DNA of 64,000 nucleotides from positions 1,612,001 through 1,676,000 of the forward strand of contig NZ_JAQZZL010000002.1 of assembly GCF_028745505.1 (NCBI RefSeq), in the 5' to 3' direction. Below the pieces are notes generated by a model, which was not told the DNA's origin, made no database searches, and saw nothing but the letters and a program-made list of their open reading frames with translations. Position 1 is the first letter of the stretch; each line of letters begins with the position of its first letter. The position numbers were made by a program, and so were the translations under genes. Positions 6,925 to 14,143 of this stretch are shown one piece after another. This DNA comes from Lentisphaera marina (GTDB taxonomy: Bacteria; Verrucomicrobiota; Lentisphaeria; Lentisphaerales; Lentisphaeraceae).

Positions 6925-7148
6925 TGAAGATGAAAGAAGAATACGATTTATCAAAAATGGAGTCACGCAAAAACCCTTATGCAAAGGCTCTCAAGAAACA
7001 AGTTACTATTAGAGTTAGACCTGATGTCATTAATTACTTTAAAGACATGTCGGAAGAATCTGGAATTCCTTACCAGTCTTTAATTAATCTATACCTACAG
7101 GACTGTGTATCTGAACACAGAAAACTTAAAATGGATTGGTCTGCATAA
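6921..7148 (+). CDS. brnA: BrnA/CopG-type antitoxin (cassette C9)
   Basis: Ribbon-helix-helix antitoxin of 75 residues or slightly fewer. VTIRVRPDVINYFKDMSEESGIPYQSLINLYLQDCV is the DNA-binding/dimerisation segment shared by BrnA and related antitoxins. Three in-frame starts exist: GTG at 6921, ATG at 6924 and ATG at 6930. The ATG at 6924 overlaps the toxin stop (TGATG) and follows AGAGGTG, so it is the most likely. Translational coupling to the toxin gene is evident. Confidence 0.85.
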   Translation: MMKMKEEYDLSKMESRKNPYAKALKKQVTIRVRPDVINYFKDMSEESGIPYQSLINLYLQDCVSEHRKLKMDWSA

Positions 7149-7155
7149 TAGAAAA

Positions 7156-7236
7156 GTAGAACCAAAAAATCGAACTGATATTTTCGTTTTGAATCAAATT
7201 TTAAATAGAAAATACAGCTCATTTAGATCGTTCGAT
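7156..7236 (+). other. attC site 10 (81-bp family, altered R boxes)
   Basis: R'' is GTAGAAC, complementary to the unusual GTTCTAC at this cassette's own 5' boundary (6583). The R' is GTTCGAT. Arms as at 4212. Confidence 0.85.
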
Positions 7237-7247
7237 ATAAATAAAAA

Positions 7248-7598
7248 ATGAGAAAATACATAACATTATTAATTACCTTCAGCTTATTAATTTTCAGCTG
7301 TAATAATGAACAATCATATATAGAGGATCTATACACTCAAAATGACAACATTATAATTTTGTACATAGACAATGACAAAGTCATTTCTCATCAAATTTTA
7401 CAAGGTTTTCATCAAATGCAGGATGCAGATCCCATTCTAGTTGAAAATTATAATAAACTCATCCATAAAGCAACTAAGCCTGAAGGGCTACTTATGGTCT
7501 ATGATACCAACGACATCAATCCTCATGGGTATATAATTGACCAAGCTATTGTTGAAATAGAAAAAACAAAAATAGAAATCAATTCAATTATTAATTAG
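7248..7598 (+). CDS. Cassette-borne lipoprotein, 3' end replaced by IS insertion
   Basis: A secreted lipoprotein of unknown function (cassette C10). MRKYITLLITFSLLIFSC is a type II signal peptide, with Cys18 as the lipid anchor. The mature part of about 99 residues has no recognised family. The IS at 7598 creates the TAG stop; without the IS and one TAATTA duplication, the frame continues three codons (Tyr-Lys-Lys) to a TAG at 9194-9196, giving 119 residues. Loss of three residues may leave the protein functional. The IS also separates the gene from its attC by 1.6 kb. Confidence 0.7.
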   Translation: MRKYITLLITFSLLIFSCNNEQSYIEDLYTQNDNIIILYIDNDKVISHQILQGFHQMQDADPILVENYNKLIHKATKPEGLLMVYDTNDINPHGYIIDQAIVEIEKTKIEINSIIN

Positions 7599-9180
7599 GG
7601 CTCACTTATTAAGTCATATATTACTTATAGTCAATGAGATAAGTGGTAATTATGCTATATTACATGCAAACAAAACCCCTCAAAACAATCATTAGGTTTG
7701 CATAAGATGTATAAAAATACGGGCACAGAGCCCAAAATGGCCAATCTACCTTATTTTCTAGACGGAACACTCAATATCAATAATCGCTGGGTCAAGCTAG
7801 CGGCAACAATACCATGGAAAGATGTAGAAGAAATTTATGCACTAAATTTCACCAGCCATACTGGGCCCAAAGCTCTACCTGCAAGAACTGCATTTGGTTC
7901 CCTGATCATTCAAGTAAAGCTGAGTTTAACTGATGAAGAAACTGTAGAAATGATTTCTGAAAACCCCTACCTTCAATATTTCTTGGGGTTTGAAAGATAT
8001 AAGCAGGAATCACCTTTTGATCCGAGTATGATGACTCATTTTCGAAAGCGTTTTGGAGCTCAGGATATTAAAGATATTGATGATTTATTACATAAAACAA
8101 CACGTCCAAAAGAAGAAGACTCCGATAAGGATTCAGACAATGATCCTCCGTCAAATAAGGGTGCTTTAATTGTTGACGCTAGTTGTGTCCCTGCTGATAT
8201 TCACTATCCAACAGATCTTGGTTTACTAAACAAAGCCCGCGAAAAAACTGAAGAAATCATCGATATTCTTTGGCGTCATCGCTTTAATACCGAAGATAAG
8301 GTCAAGCCTCGGACTTATCGTGAAGACGGCAGAAAAATCTTTTTAAGTGTTGTCCTAAAAAAACGTGTATCGAAAAAGAAAAGGCGTGAAGTGATTAATA
8401 GACAACTTCATTGTGTAAGGAGGAACCTCGCTAGTATAAATGAACTCAAAAAGCATGCCGATCTGGGGCTATTGAAACCTAGTTTATACCGCGAACTACT
8501 GGTGATCGGGACACTTTATCAACAACAGCAATACATGTATGATAATAAAGTAACAAGTGTTGATGATCGCATTGTAAGTATTCACCAACCACATATTCGT
8601 CCCATTGTTCGCGGGAAAGCTGGAGCTCATACAGAGTTCGGAGCTAAAATATCTATCAGTGTCGTCGATGGCTGGACCTTTGTCGATACGATTAGTTTTG
8701 ATTCTTATAATGAAGGAACCGAACTAATTTCACAAGTTGAAAAATATAAAGAGCGTTTCGGTTATTATCCCGAATCAGCACATGCTGATAAAATCTACCG
8801 AACTAAAGAAAATCGAGCGTATTGTAAAAAACACGGAATAAGGATAAGTGGACCCAGTCTTGGAAGACCTCCCAAAGATGCGATTTTACGTGAAGAACAA
8901 AAGGAAATACAACGCCAGGATGAAGCTATAAGAAATGAAGTAGAGGGCTGTTTTGGTGTAGCCAAAAGACGCTATAAACTCGATCGAATCTTTACGAAAA
9001 CTAGGACTTCATCCGAAACACTTATTGCTTTAGTATTCATGGTGATGAACTTGGATAAGGCTTTAGCCTTTTTGTCACTTTTCGGCCAGTATTATAAGCA
9101 GCTATTCGCGCACGTTTATTGTTTTATAAGTCTCATTAACGAGAATGAGCATTTCAAAAGGCGAGTAATTCAGTAAGCCC
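7598..9180 (+). mobile_element. IS5-superfamily insertion sequence, copy 1 (1583 bp)
   Basis: Ends are GGGCTCACTTATTAAG (left) and GGGCTTACTGAATTAC (right end, reverse complement), flanked by TAATTA on both sides (7592-7597 and 9181-9186). Because the target is palindromic, a 4-bp AATT duplication with ends one base longer also fits. It carries a single transposase gene. The copy at 26847-28429 has the same length and the same encoded protein. Confidence 0.92.
7698..9176 (+). CDS. IS5-superfamily DDE transposase, copy 1
   Basis: A 492-residue transposase that cuts and joins the element's ends. It has an N-terminal DUF772-type helical DNA-binding domain (about residues 45-130, including FGSLIIQVKLSLTDEETVEM) and a DDE catalytic domain. 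The likely catalytic residues are Asp in ALIVDASCVPADIHYPTDL, Asp in ESAHADKIYRT and Glu in RNEVEGCFGVAKRRYKLDR. The acidic stretch around residues 140-155 is a linker. It is full length without frameshift, so the element is probably active. Identical to the minus-strand protein at 26851-28329. Placement in the IS5 or IS1182 group needs an ISfinder comparison. Confidence 0.93.
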   Translation: MHKMYKNTGTEPKMANLPYFLDGTLNINNRWVKLAATIPWKDVEEIYALNFTSHTGPKALPARTAFGSLIIQVKLSLTDEETVEMISENPYLQYFLGFERYKQESPFDPSMMTHFRKRFGAQDIKDIDDLLHKTTRPKEEDSDKDSDNDPPSNKGALIVDASCVPADIHYPTDLGLLNKAREKTEEIIDILWRHRFNTEDKVKPRTYREDGRKIFLSVVLKKRVSKKKRREVINRQLHCVRRNLASINELKKHADLGLLKPSLYRELLVIGTLYQQQQYMYDNKVTSVDDRIVSIHQPHIRPIVRGKAGAHTEFGAKISISVVDGWTFVDTISFDSYNEGTELISQVEKYKERFGYYPESAHADKIYRTKENRAYCKKHGIRISGPSLGRPPKDAILREEQKEIQRQDEAIRNEVEGCFGVAKRRYKLDRIFTKTRTSSETLIALVFMVMNLDKALAFLSLFGQYYKQLFAHVYCFISLINENEHFKRRVIQ

Positions 9181-9199
9181 TAATTACAAAAAATAGAAA

Positions 9200-9263
9200 A
9201 TCGAACAAAGAGTCGCACCTGAAATTCTCGTTCCTCGAATTCAGGTAAACTCAGACGTTAGCG
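9200..9263 (+). other. attC site 11 (64-bp family)
   Basis: R'' ATCGAAC, R' GTTAGCG; arms CGCACCTGAAATTC and GAATTCAGGT around TCGTTCCTC. It belongs to the cassette opened by GTTCGAT at 7230, and the R'' complements it although the IS now separates them by 2 kb. Confidence 0.88.
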
Positions 9264-9317
9264 AAGAAAAAGAAACAATTTGAACAAAAGTACAAACGAA
9301 CATATATTAAATGTATT

Positions 9318-9521
9318 ATGGATACTGCAATTATAGAACAAATGGATGATACTGAAAAGTTGCACACAATGGAGCAACTTTGGGAAGTATTGTGTAGAAA
9401 AAACACACAAGGTTTAACTCCTGTATGGCATCAAGATGTTTTAAATCACAGAGTTAAACTTCATGAATCAGGTGAAGCTGAATACTTAACATTAGAAGAA
9501 GTAAGAAACAGTTTAACTTAA
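9318..9521 (+). CDS. Addiction-module antitoxin (PF09720-like), cassette C11
   Basis: A 67-residue antitoxin of the 'putative addiction module component' family. The pattern of MDDTEKLHTMEQLWEVLCR near the N-terminus, a short WHQDVLNHRV segment and the tail with LTLEEVRNSLT matches that family (usually 65-80 residues, ending in a toxin-binding tail). Its stop is directly followed by the start of the ParE-like toxin, so the two are translationally coupled. Cassette C11 spans 9258-9876. Confidence 0.82.
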   Translation: MDTAIIEQMDDTEKLHTMEQLWEVLCRKNTQGLTPVWHQDVLNHRVKLHESGEAEYLTLEEVRNSLT

Positions 9522-9824
9522 ATGATTCACAGAGAAGTTGTCGTTCTTAAAGAAGCTAGAAATGACATAAAACAAGGTAAAGACTTCTACAATTCTATAG
9601 AAGATGGTGTTGGAGCATATTTTGTAAATTCTATTTTATCCGATATTGAATCATTACAATTTTATTCTGGAATTCACACAAAAAATTTTGGCTTATATCA
9701 ATCAAGATGCAAAAGATTTCCCTTTTCAATCTATTATGAAATAACAAACGACATTGTTTACGTACTAGCTATTTTGGATATGAGACAAAACCCTAATTCA
9801 ATTACAGAAAGGTTAAATCGCTAA
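9522..9824 (+). CDS. ParE/RelE-type toxin, cassette C11
   Basis: A 100-residue toxin of the RelE/ParE fold. It shows the N-terminal strand-helix (EVVVLKEARNDIKQGKDFYNSI), the long helix with VGAYFVNSILSDIESLQ, the central strands with CKRFPFSIYYEI and the end VYVLAILDMRQNP (family pattern V-x-V-x-A-V-x-H/D-x-x-R-x-P). Whether it poisons gyrase (ParE) or cuts mRNA (RelE) cannot be said from sequence. The conserved Arg in DMRQNP is present. Starts on the base after the antitoxin stop. Confidence 0.87.
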   Translation: MIHREVVVLKEARNDIKQGKDFYNSIEDGVGAYFVNSILSDIESLQFYSGIHTKNFGLYQSRCKRFPFSIYYEITNDIVYVLAILDMRQNPNSITERLNR

Positions 9825-9882
9825 CAAGTAGTCGCACCTGAAATTCTCGTTCCTCGAAAACAGGTGATTTAGGTCGTTAGAT
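9819..9882 (+). other. attC site 12 (64-bp family)
   Basis: R'' CGCTAAC, R' GTTAGAT; arms CGCACCTGAAATTC and GAAAACAGGTG. R'' overlaps the end of the toxin gene. Confidence 0.88.
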
Positions 9883-9890
9883 AATAAAAA

Positions 9891-9919
9891 TTGAAAAAAC
9901 ACTAAGTGCGATATATTGT
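9891..9919 (+). promoter_or_regulatory. Possible promoter of the VapBC cassette
   Basis: TTGAAA, a 17-base spacer and TATTGT, followed by two ATGCATAG-like repeats (9920 and 9939) that could be the VapBC operator. All inside cassette C12. Confidence 0.45.
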
Positions 9920-9956
9920 ATGCATAGATAAAATAAACAATGCATAGGAATATAGA

Positions 9957-10148
9957 ATGAGAACTACATTAGATTTGCCCGAGAACTTAATCAAAGAAGC
10001 AATGAATTTAACTCATGCTAAAACAAAAACAGCTTTAATTATTAGAGCAATTGAAGACTTAGTAAGAAAACAAAAAATTGAAGGTTTGAAAGACTTTAAA
10101 GGAAAAGTTGATTTAGATATTGATATCAACTCTTTAAGAAAACGCTAA
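9957..10148 (+). CDS. vapB: VapB-type antitoxin, cassette C12
   Basis: A 63-residue ribbon-helix-helix antitoxin. MRTTLDLPENLIKEAMNLTHAKTKTALIIRAIEDLV is the standard VapB DNA-binding segment (PF09957-type), followed by a basic/acidic tail that would bind the VapC active site. Its stop TAATG overlaps the vapC start. Confidence 0.87.
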   Translation: MRTTLDLPENLIKEAMNLTHAKTKTALIIRAIEDLVRKQKIEGLKDFKGKVDLDIDINSLRKR

Positions 10149-10528
10149 TGAGAGTTTTAGTAGATTCTTCAATTTGGATTTCATATTTCAGAAATAGTCA
10201 TAGAGAAGATGTTTTAGATTTATTAATCGAAGAGAACTTAATTGTAATCAACGATATTATTTTAGCTGAGTTGGTTCCGTTTCTTAAAATACAAAACAAA
10301 CTAAAATTAATCAGGCACTTAGAATCAATTGAAAAACTACCATTATTAATTGATTGGGACGATATAATCAAAACACAAACCAAATGCCTTAAAACGGGTG
10401 TTAGCGGAATTGGCATTCCTGATTTAATCATAGCTCAAAATGCTATACAAAATAAAGTTTGTGTGTTCTCAGAAGATAAACACTTTATCAGACTTAACGA
10501 AGTAACAAAACTTGAGATATACAACTGA
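10148..10528 (+). CDS. vapC: VapC-type PIN-domain ribonuclease toxin, cassette C12
   Basis: A 126-residue PIN-domain toxin that probably cleaves tRNA or other RNA. The acidic active site is visible: Asp6 (VLVDSSIWISYF), Glu41 (ILAELV), Asp94 or so (GIPDLIIAQNA) and a last Asp in FSEDKHF. Overlaps vapB by one base (TAATG). It is the last gene of the recognisable array; its attC begins two bases after the stop. Confidence 0.9.
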   Translation: MRVLVDSSIWISYFRNSHREDVLDLLIEENLIVINDIILAELVPFLKIQNKLKLIRHLESIEKLPLLIDWDDIIKTQTKCLKTGVSGIGIPDLIIAQNAIQNKVCVFSEDKHFIRLNEVTKLEIYN

Positions 10529-10529
10529 T

Positions 10530-10575
10530 ATCTAACAAACGGATCAATCTAATAACATCCATTCGCTTCGCTCAT
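10530..10575 (+). other. attC site 13, truncated
   Basis: R'' ATCTAAC complements GTTAGAT at the start of cassette C12, and the AAACGGATCAA that follows looks like an attC left arm, but no matching right arm or GTTRRRY box is found. A TTCGCTTCGCTC loop-like stretch is present at 10561-10572. The array seems to end here by deletion. Confidence 0.55.
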
Positions 10576-10663
10576 TCCAGCTATAGGATATAAGATAAAA
10601 CACAGTTAATAGCATGCAGAGATTAAAATCTCTGCTGTAAAAACATCAGCTCTCTTACTTTTC

Positions 10664-10701
10664 AAGCCTTTAATTCTTTCGAATTAAAGGCTTTTCTTTT
10701 T
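10664..10701 (+). terminator. Rho-independent terminator after the array
   Basis: AAGCCTTTAATTC / GAATTAAAGGCTT with a four-base loop, followed by TTCTTTTT. A smaller hairpin GCAGAGATT/AATCTCTGC lies upstream at 10617-10636. Confidence 0.8.
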
Positions 10702-10752
10702 GTCTACTATCACATAATTTGTATTTCTAATTAAGAGTATAAAGGAGATCCT

Positions 10753-11066
10753 ATGAGTTCAAGAATTGAAGCCGAGGGACAGTGTCTTTGCGGTGCCGTC
10801 AAAGCCAAAGTGAAGGCTATGAGTAAAGAAGTTGGCGTATGTCATTGTGATATGTGTCGTAAATGGGCAGGTGCTCCTTTCATTGGGGTTGATTGTCAGA
10901 ATGACATTCTCTTTGAAGGTCAGGAGTACATCAAGATTTATCATTCCTCGGATTGGGCAGAACGCGGCTTTTGCTCAAAATGTGGCACGCATTTATTTTA
11001 TCATCTCAAAGCTCAAGATCAGTATATCGTTCCAGTTGGTTTATTCTGTTACGCTTCAGTTGAAAT
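10753..11066 (+). pseudogene. GFA-family protein, N-terminal part (split by IS3 element)
   Basis: First part of a small zinc-binding protein of the GFA (Mss4-like) family. Cysteine ligands are in GQCLCGAV, VCHCDMCRKW and GFCSKCGTHL. The reading continues in frame for some residues inside the IS and stops at 11094. Deleting 11067-12446 and one AAT duplication joins Glu104 in frame to the rest at 12450-12603, giving a normal 155-residue protein. A ribosome binding site (aaggagat) precedes the ATG. The zinc site is complete in this fragment but the C-terminal half of the fold is lost, so the protein is probably inactive. Confidence 0.85.
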
Positions 11067-11134
11067 AGGACACATCACTTTTTTTCTTAGTTGAGTTACT
11101 TTAAAATTGTAACCCTCCGAAAAGGAAATGAATT

Positions 11135-11443
11135 ATGTCTAAAAAACGCCGTTATTTTAGTGCCGACCAGAAAGTTGTCGCCATTCGTAAACACCTACTT
11201 GAGCGAACTCCTGTATCTGATATTTGTGATGAACTCAATATTACAACGACGCTATTTTATCGTTGGCAAAAAGAGTTCTTTGAAAATGGTTCTCGAGCCT
11301 TCACCAAGGATAACGATAGTAATTTAAAGAAGGTAGAAAAAGAAAATACACTACTCCAAGCGACTACTTCACAGAAAAATGATGTTATCGCTGAACTCGT
11401 GGCGGAGAATATAAGCTTAAAAAAGAAACGTGGCCTGATCTAA
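11135..11443 (+). CDS. IS3-family OrfA (helix-turn-helix protein)
   Basis: A 102-residue DNA-binding part of the IS3 transposase. The helix-turn-helix is in residues 6-50 (SADQKVVAIRKHLLERTPVSDICDELNI then TTLFYRWQKEFF), followed by a leucine-zipper-like coil (about 65-98). The slippery heptamer A-AAA-AAG at 11419-11425 lies near its end; a -1 shift there continues into ETWPDLNGNWVSKNI and then the OrfB frame. Confidence 0.92.
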   Translation: MSKKRRYFSADQKVVAIRKHLLERTPVSDICDELNITTTLFYRWQKEFFENGSRAFTKDNDSNLKKVEKENTLLQATTSQKNDVIAELVAENISLKKKRGLI

Positions 11444-12399
11444 ATGGAAACTGGGTTAGTAAAAACATCCGAGATCAGGTCGTTCAATACCTGTATAGTT
11501 GGCATGAGCGTACGCAAATCAGTCTTCGTAGTATGCTCAAAACCTTAGCCCTTCATCCTAGTAAATTTTATCAATGGAAAATACGAGAAGGCAAGGATAA
11601 TCAACATAATGGTAAACAACCCAAGGATTTTTGGATTACTGAAGATGAAAAACGAACTGTCATTGAGTATTACCAGTCTCATCATCAAGAAGGCTACCGA
11701 GCTGTGACGTATATGATGATTGATGAAGATATTGCGTATATGAGTTGCTCCTCTGTTTATCGTATTTTATCAGATGTAGGGCTTATGCGTACTAAAACCA
11801 CAAAGAAATCCAGTAAAGGAAATGGATTTGAGCAACCACTACAAGCTCATGAACACTGGCATACTGATATATCTTACGTGAAGATCAATAAAAGGTTTTA
11901 CTTCTTTATAGGCGTCTTAGATGGTTATAGTCGTTGTTTACTTCATTGGGAAATTCGAGAATCAATGGATGAGCAGGATGCCGAAATAGTGGTTAAAAGA
12001 TCTTTGGAGAAGTTTCCAGAAGCAAGACCTAGGATTATTACTGATAATGGTTCTCAGTATACAGGGCAGGAATTCAAAAAATTCATTGCCATCCATGGTC
12101 TCACTCATGTTAGAACTTCTCCATATTATCCACAGAGCAATGGAAAGTTAGAACGTTTTCATTACACTTTGAAAGAGGGCTCAATCCGGCCAAAAGTTCC
12201 CTTGAGTGTAGAGGATGCGAGAAGAGTTGTCACGCAGTACGTGGAGTACTATAACAACACCCGTCTTCATAGTTCTATTGGCTTCATTACTCCAAGCGAT
12301 AAACTTATTGGTAAAGATGTGAGTATTATTCAAGAAAGAAAAAGAAAACTCGCTGAGGCAAAAATTCGTAGGTTAGAGTTCTTTGCAGAAGCTTCATAA
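11424..12399 (+). CDS. IS3-family OrfB (DDE integrase domain)
   Basis: Catalytic part of the IS3 transposase, made as an OrfAB fusion by -1 frameshifting at 11419-11425; the OrfB frame is open from there without a needed start codon (first ATG at 11533). Residues after that ATG include HTH_21 (EYYQSHHQEGYRAVTYMM) and an rve integrase core with Asp in HWHTDISYVKI, Asp in IITDNGSQYTG and Glu in SNGKLERFHYTLK, which is the DDE triad. Complete and apparently functional. Confidence 0.9.
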
Positions 12400-12449
12400 G
12401 CCAGTAATGTAACAAATCTCAGCTAAGAAAAAATGCCTAACTGTCTAAT

Positions 12450-12603
12450 TTCCGCTGAAGCAGCACAATTCAATGAAATAGAAGAATTTGAACTTGATCA
12501 CCAGATCTTCATTGACTCTAAACCAAAGTTTTATGATTTTGCCAATGAAACTCATAACATGACCGGCGAAGAGGTTTTTGCGATATTTATGAAAAATGAT
12601 TAA
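12450..12603 (+). pseudogene. GFA-family protein, C-terminal part (split by IS3 element)
   Basis: In-frame remainder of the gene broken at 11066. The translation reads SAEAAQFNEIEEFELDHQ, then a FIDSKPKFYDFANETHNMTG segment and a short tail to TAA at 12601. FIDxKPxxYxFA..T..MTG is the conserved end of GFA-family proteins. There is no start codon of its own. Confidence 0.85.
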
Positions 12604-12811
12604 GTCCTAATTCTTTTCATATGATGTAGCTAGACATCTATACAAGTGCACAAATTCTCCATAGACTTGTAAAATATCTCATTCCGAAAAGGTACTAAAG
12701 TAATAAAACTCTGTAAATATTTAAAAGCCCTGAGTAAAGTTTAGCTTTTCGATCATCAGAAGATTATATTTTCAAATCTCAATCTGATTAATCATAACGA
12801 AGGCTATATAT

Positions 12812-14140
12812 ATGTTTAAAACCCTTAGTGTTTTACTGCTTTTTTCATTTTACCTCTGCGCGGATTCTGATGCAACAAAGCTGTTAAAAGAGCGTAACCA
12901 GCACCTCAAGCCTCAAATCACTCAGGTGAGTCCTTCAGTTTATTGTGCCTCTGGTTTTAGTCCTGCTAATATCTCTATGATTGTTGGTGAAGATGGGCTC
13001 ATTATTATTGATACAGGAATGTTTGCCGATCATGCCGAAGCCGTCCTTCGCGAATTCCGCAAAATCAGTACTTTACCCATCAAGGGAATTATTCTTACGC
13101 ACGGCCATGGTGATCATACTGGAGGCACCCCCACTTTCACAGAAAAAGGAACTAAGATTTTCACCCGCGCTCCCTTTAATTCTGAAGGACATCACTTCAC
13201 TGAAGGTGGGATAAAGATCAACAAACTCCGAGGAGCTCGACAGGGAGGTTTCTTGTTGCCCCCAGAAAAACGCATCAACAATGGCATTGCACCAGCCGTT
13301 TACCCTCCCAAAACTGATAATCCCTTTATGGGAAAACATCTAGAGCCCACCGACACCTTTGTCGATGGACGTTTCAAACTTTCCCTTGCTGGCATTGAAC
13401 TTGAACTCGTGGCGGCTCCAGGCGAAACTGATGATCAGCTCTATGTTTGGTTTCCAAAAGAACGCGTTGTATTCACAGGTGATAATTTTTATCAATCCTG
13501 GCCCAATCTCTATGCCATCCGCGGTCATGCCTACCGCAATGTACAGCACTGGATTACGAGTCTTGATATGATGCTTAAGGAAAAGCCTGCCCACGCCATT
13601 CCCGGGCATACTCAGCCCATCATCGGGGAAGTTAAAACCACCGAAGTCCTCACAAACTACCGTGATGCAATAAAGTATGTCTTTGACGAAACCATTAAGG
13701 GGATTAACCAAGGTCTCACTCCCGATGAACTCGTCTGTAAAATCAACTTGCCTAAGCACTTGCGTAACAAAGATTATTTACGTGAATATTACGGCAATAT
13801 CCAATGGGGAATTCGCTCGATTTATTCCGGTTACTTAGGCTGGTTTGACGGCAATCCGACAAAGTTATTTTCCCTCCCTCCAAAAGAAAAAGCTCAAGGC
13901 ATGGTCAAACTCGCTGGCGGCAAAGAAGCCTTAGTGAAACATGCTCAGCAAGCCTTAGTCGATGGTGATGCGCAATGGTGTGCCGAACTCTGTGATCATT
14001 TACTCGCTCTTGAGCCGAATAATCAAAGGTATCGCGACCTCAAAGCAGATGTTTTAGAAGATCTCGCCGAAAAACTTCTCACAGCTACCGGCCGCAACTA
14101 TTACCTCACAGTTGCACAGGAACTTAGAAAAAAGAAGTGA
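12812..14140 (+). CDS. Exported metallo-beta-lactamase-fold, alkylsulfatase-like protein
   Basis: Predicted zinc hydrolase exported by a signal peptide (MFKTLSVLLLFSFYLCA). The metal-binding motif THGHGDHTGG is at residues 96-105; further ligand residues lie in the GDNFYQSWPN (about 223-232) and IPGHTQPI (about 264-271) segments. The layout (metal domain, then a helical dimerisation domain at about 280-420 with YSGYLGWFDGNPT) matches SdsA1/BDS1-type alkylsulfatases, but the last SCP2-like domain is absent and the protein is 442 residues instead of about 650. A role in removing sulfate from alkyl or aryl sulfates fits the nearby sulfatases, though the substrate is inferred. Confidence 0.75.
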   Translation: MFKTLSVLLLFSFYLCADSDATKLLKERNQHLKPQITQVSPSVYCASGFSPANISMIVGEDGLIIIDTGMFADHAEAVLREFRKISTLPIKGIILTHGHGDHTGGTPTFTEKGTKIFTRAPFNSEGHHFTEGGIKINKLRGARQGGFLLPPEKRINNGIAPAVYPPKTDNPFMGKHLEPTDTFVDGRFKLSLAGIELELVAAPGETDDQLYVWFPKERVVFTGDNFYQSWPNLYAIRGHAYRNVQHWITSLDMMLKEKPAHAIPGHTQPIIGEVKTTEVLTNYRDAIKYVFDETIKGINQGLTPDELVCKINLPKHLRNKDYLREYYGNIQWGIRSIYSGYLGWFDGNPTKLFSLPPKEKAQGMVKLAGGKEALVKHAQQALVDGDAQWCAELCDHLLALEPNNQRYRDLKADVLEDLAEKLLTATGRNYYLTVAQELRKKK

Positions 14141-14143
14141 GAG

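Larger units (their letters stand above)
11067..12446 (+). mobile_element. IS3-family insertion sequence (1380 bp)
   Basis: Ends AGGACACATCAC and, on the other strand, AGACAGTTAGGC share a subterminal TTTTTTCTTAG(C/T)TGAG block, as imperfect inverted repeats. The target duplication is AAT (11064-11066 and 12447-12449). Two overlapping frames, orfA and orfB, are linked by a programmed -1 frameshift site. It sits inside the GFA-family gene. Confidence 0.9.

Noticed and set aside
3322..7236. CRISPR array
   Set aside because: Repeats here are 64-81 bp, spaced by 150-600 bases with genes between them, and have attC R boxes. No short regular repeat-spacer pattern and no cas genes are present.
10198..10431. 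77-codon minus-strand frame inside vapC
   Set aside because: Overlaps fully with a well-supported PIN-domain gene and has no recognisable features.
12448..12603. A separate small gene after the IS3 element
   Set aside because: The reading joins in frame with the GFA-family gene before the IS, so it is its displaced end.
3322..12603. Prophage or conjugative element
   Set aside because: No phage structural, lysis, relaxase or mobilisation genes are seen; the accessory content is cassettes and IS elements only.
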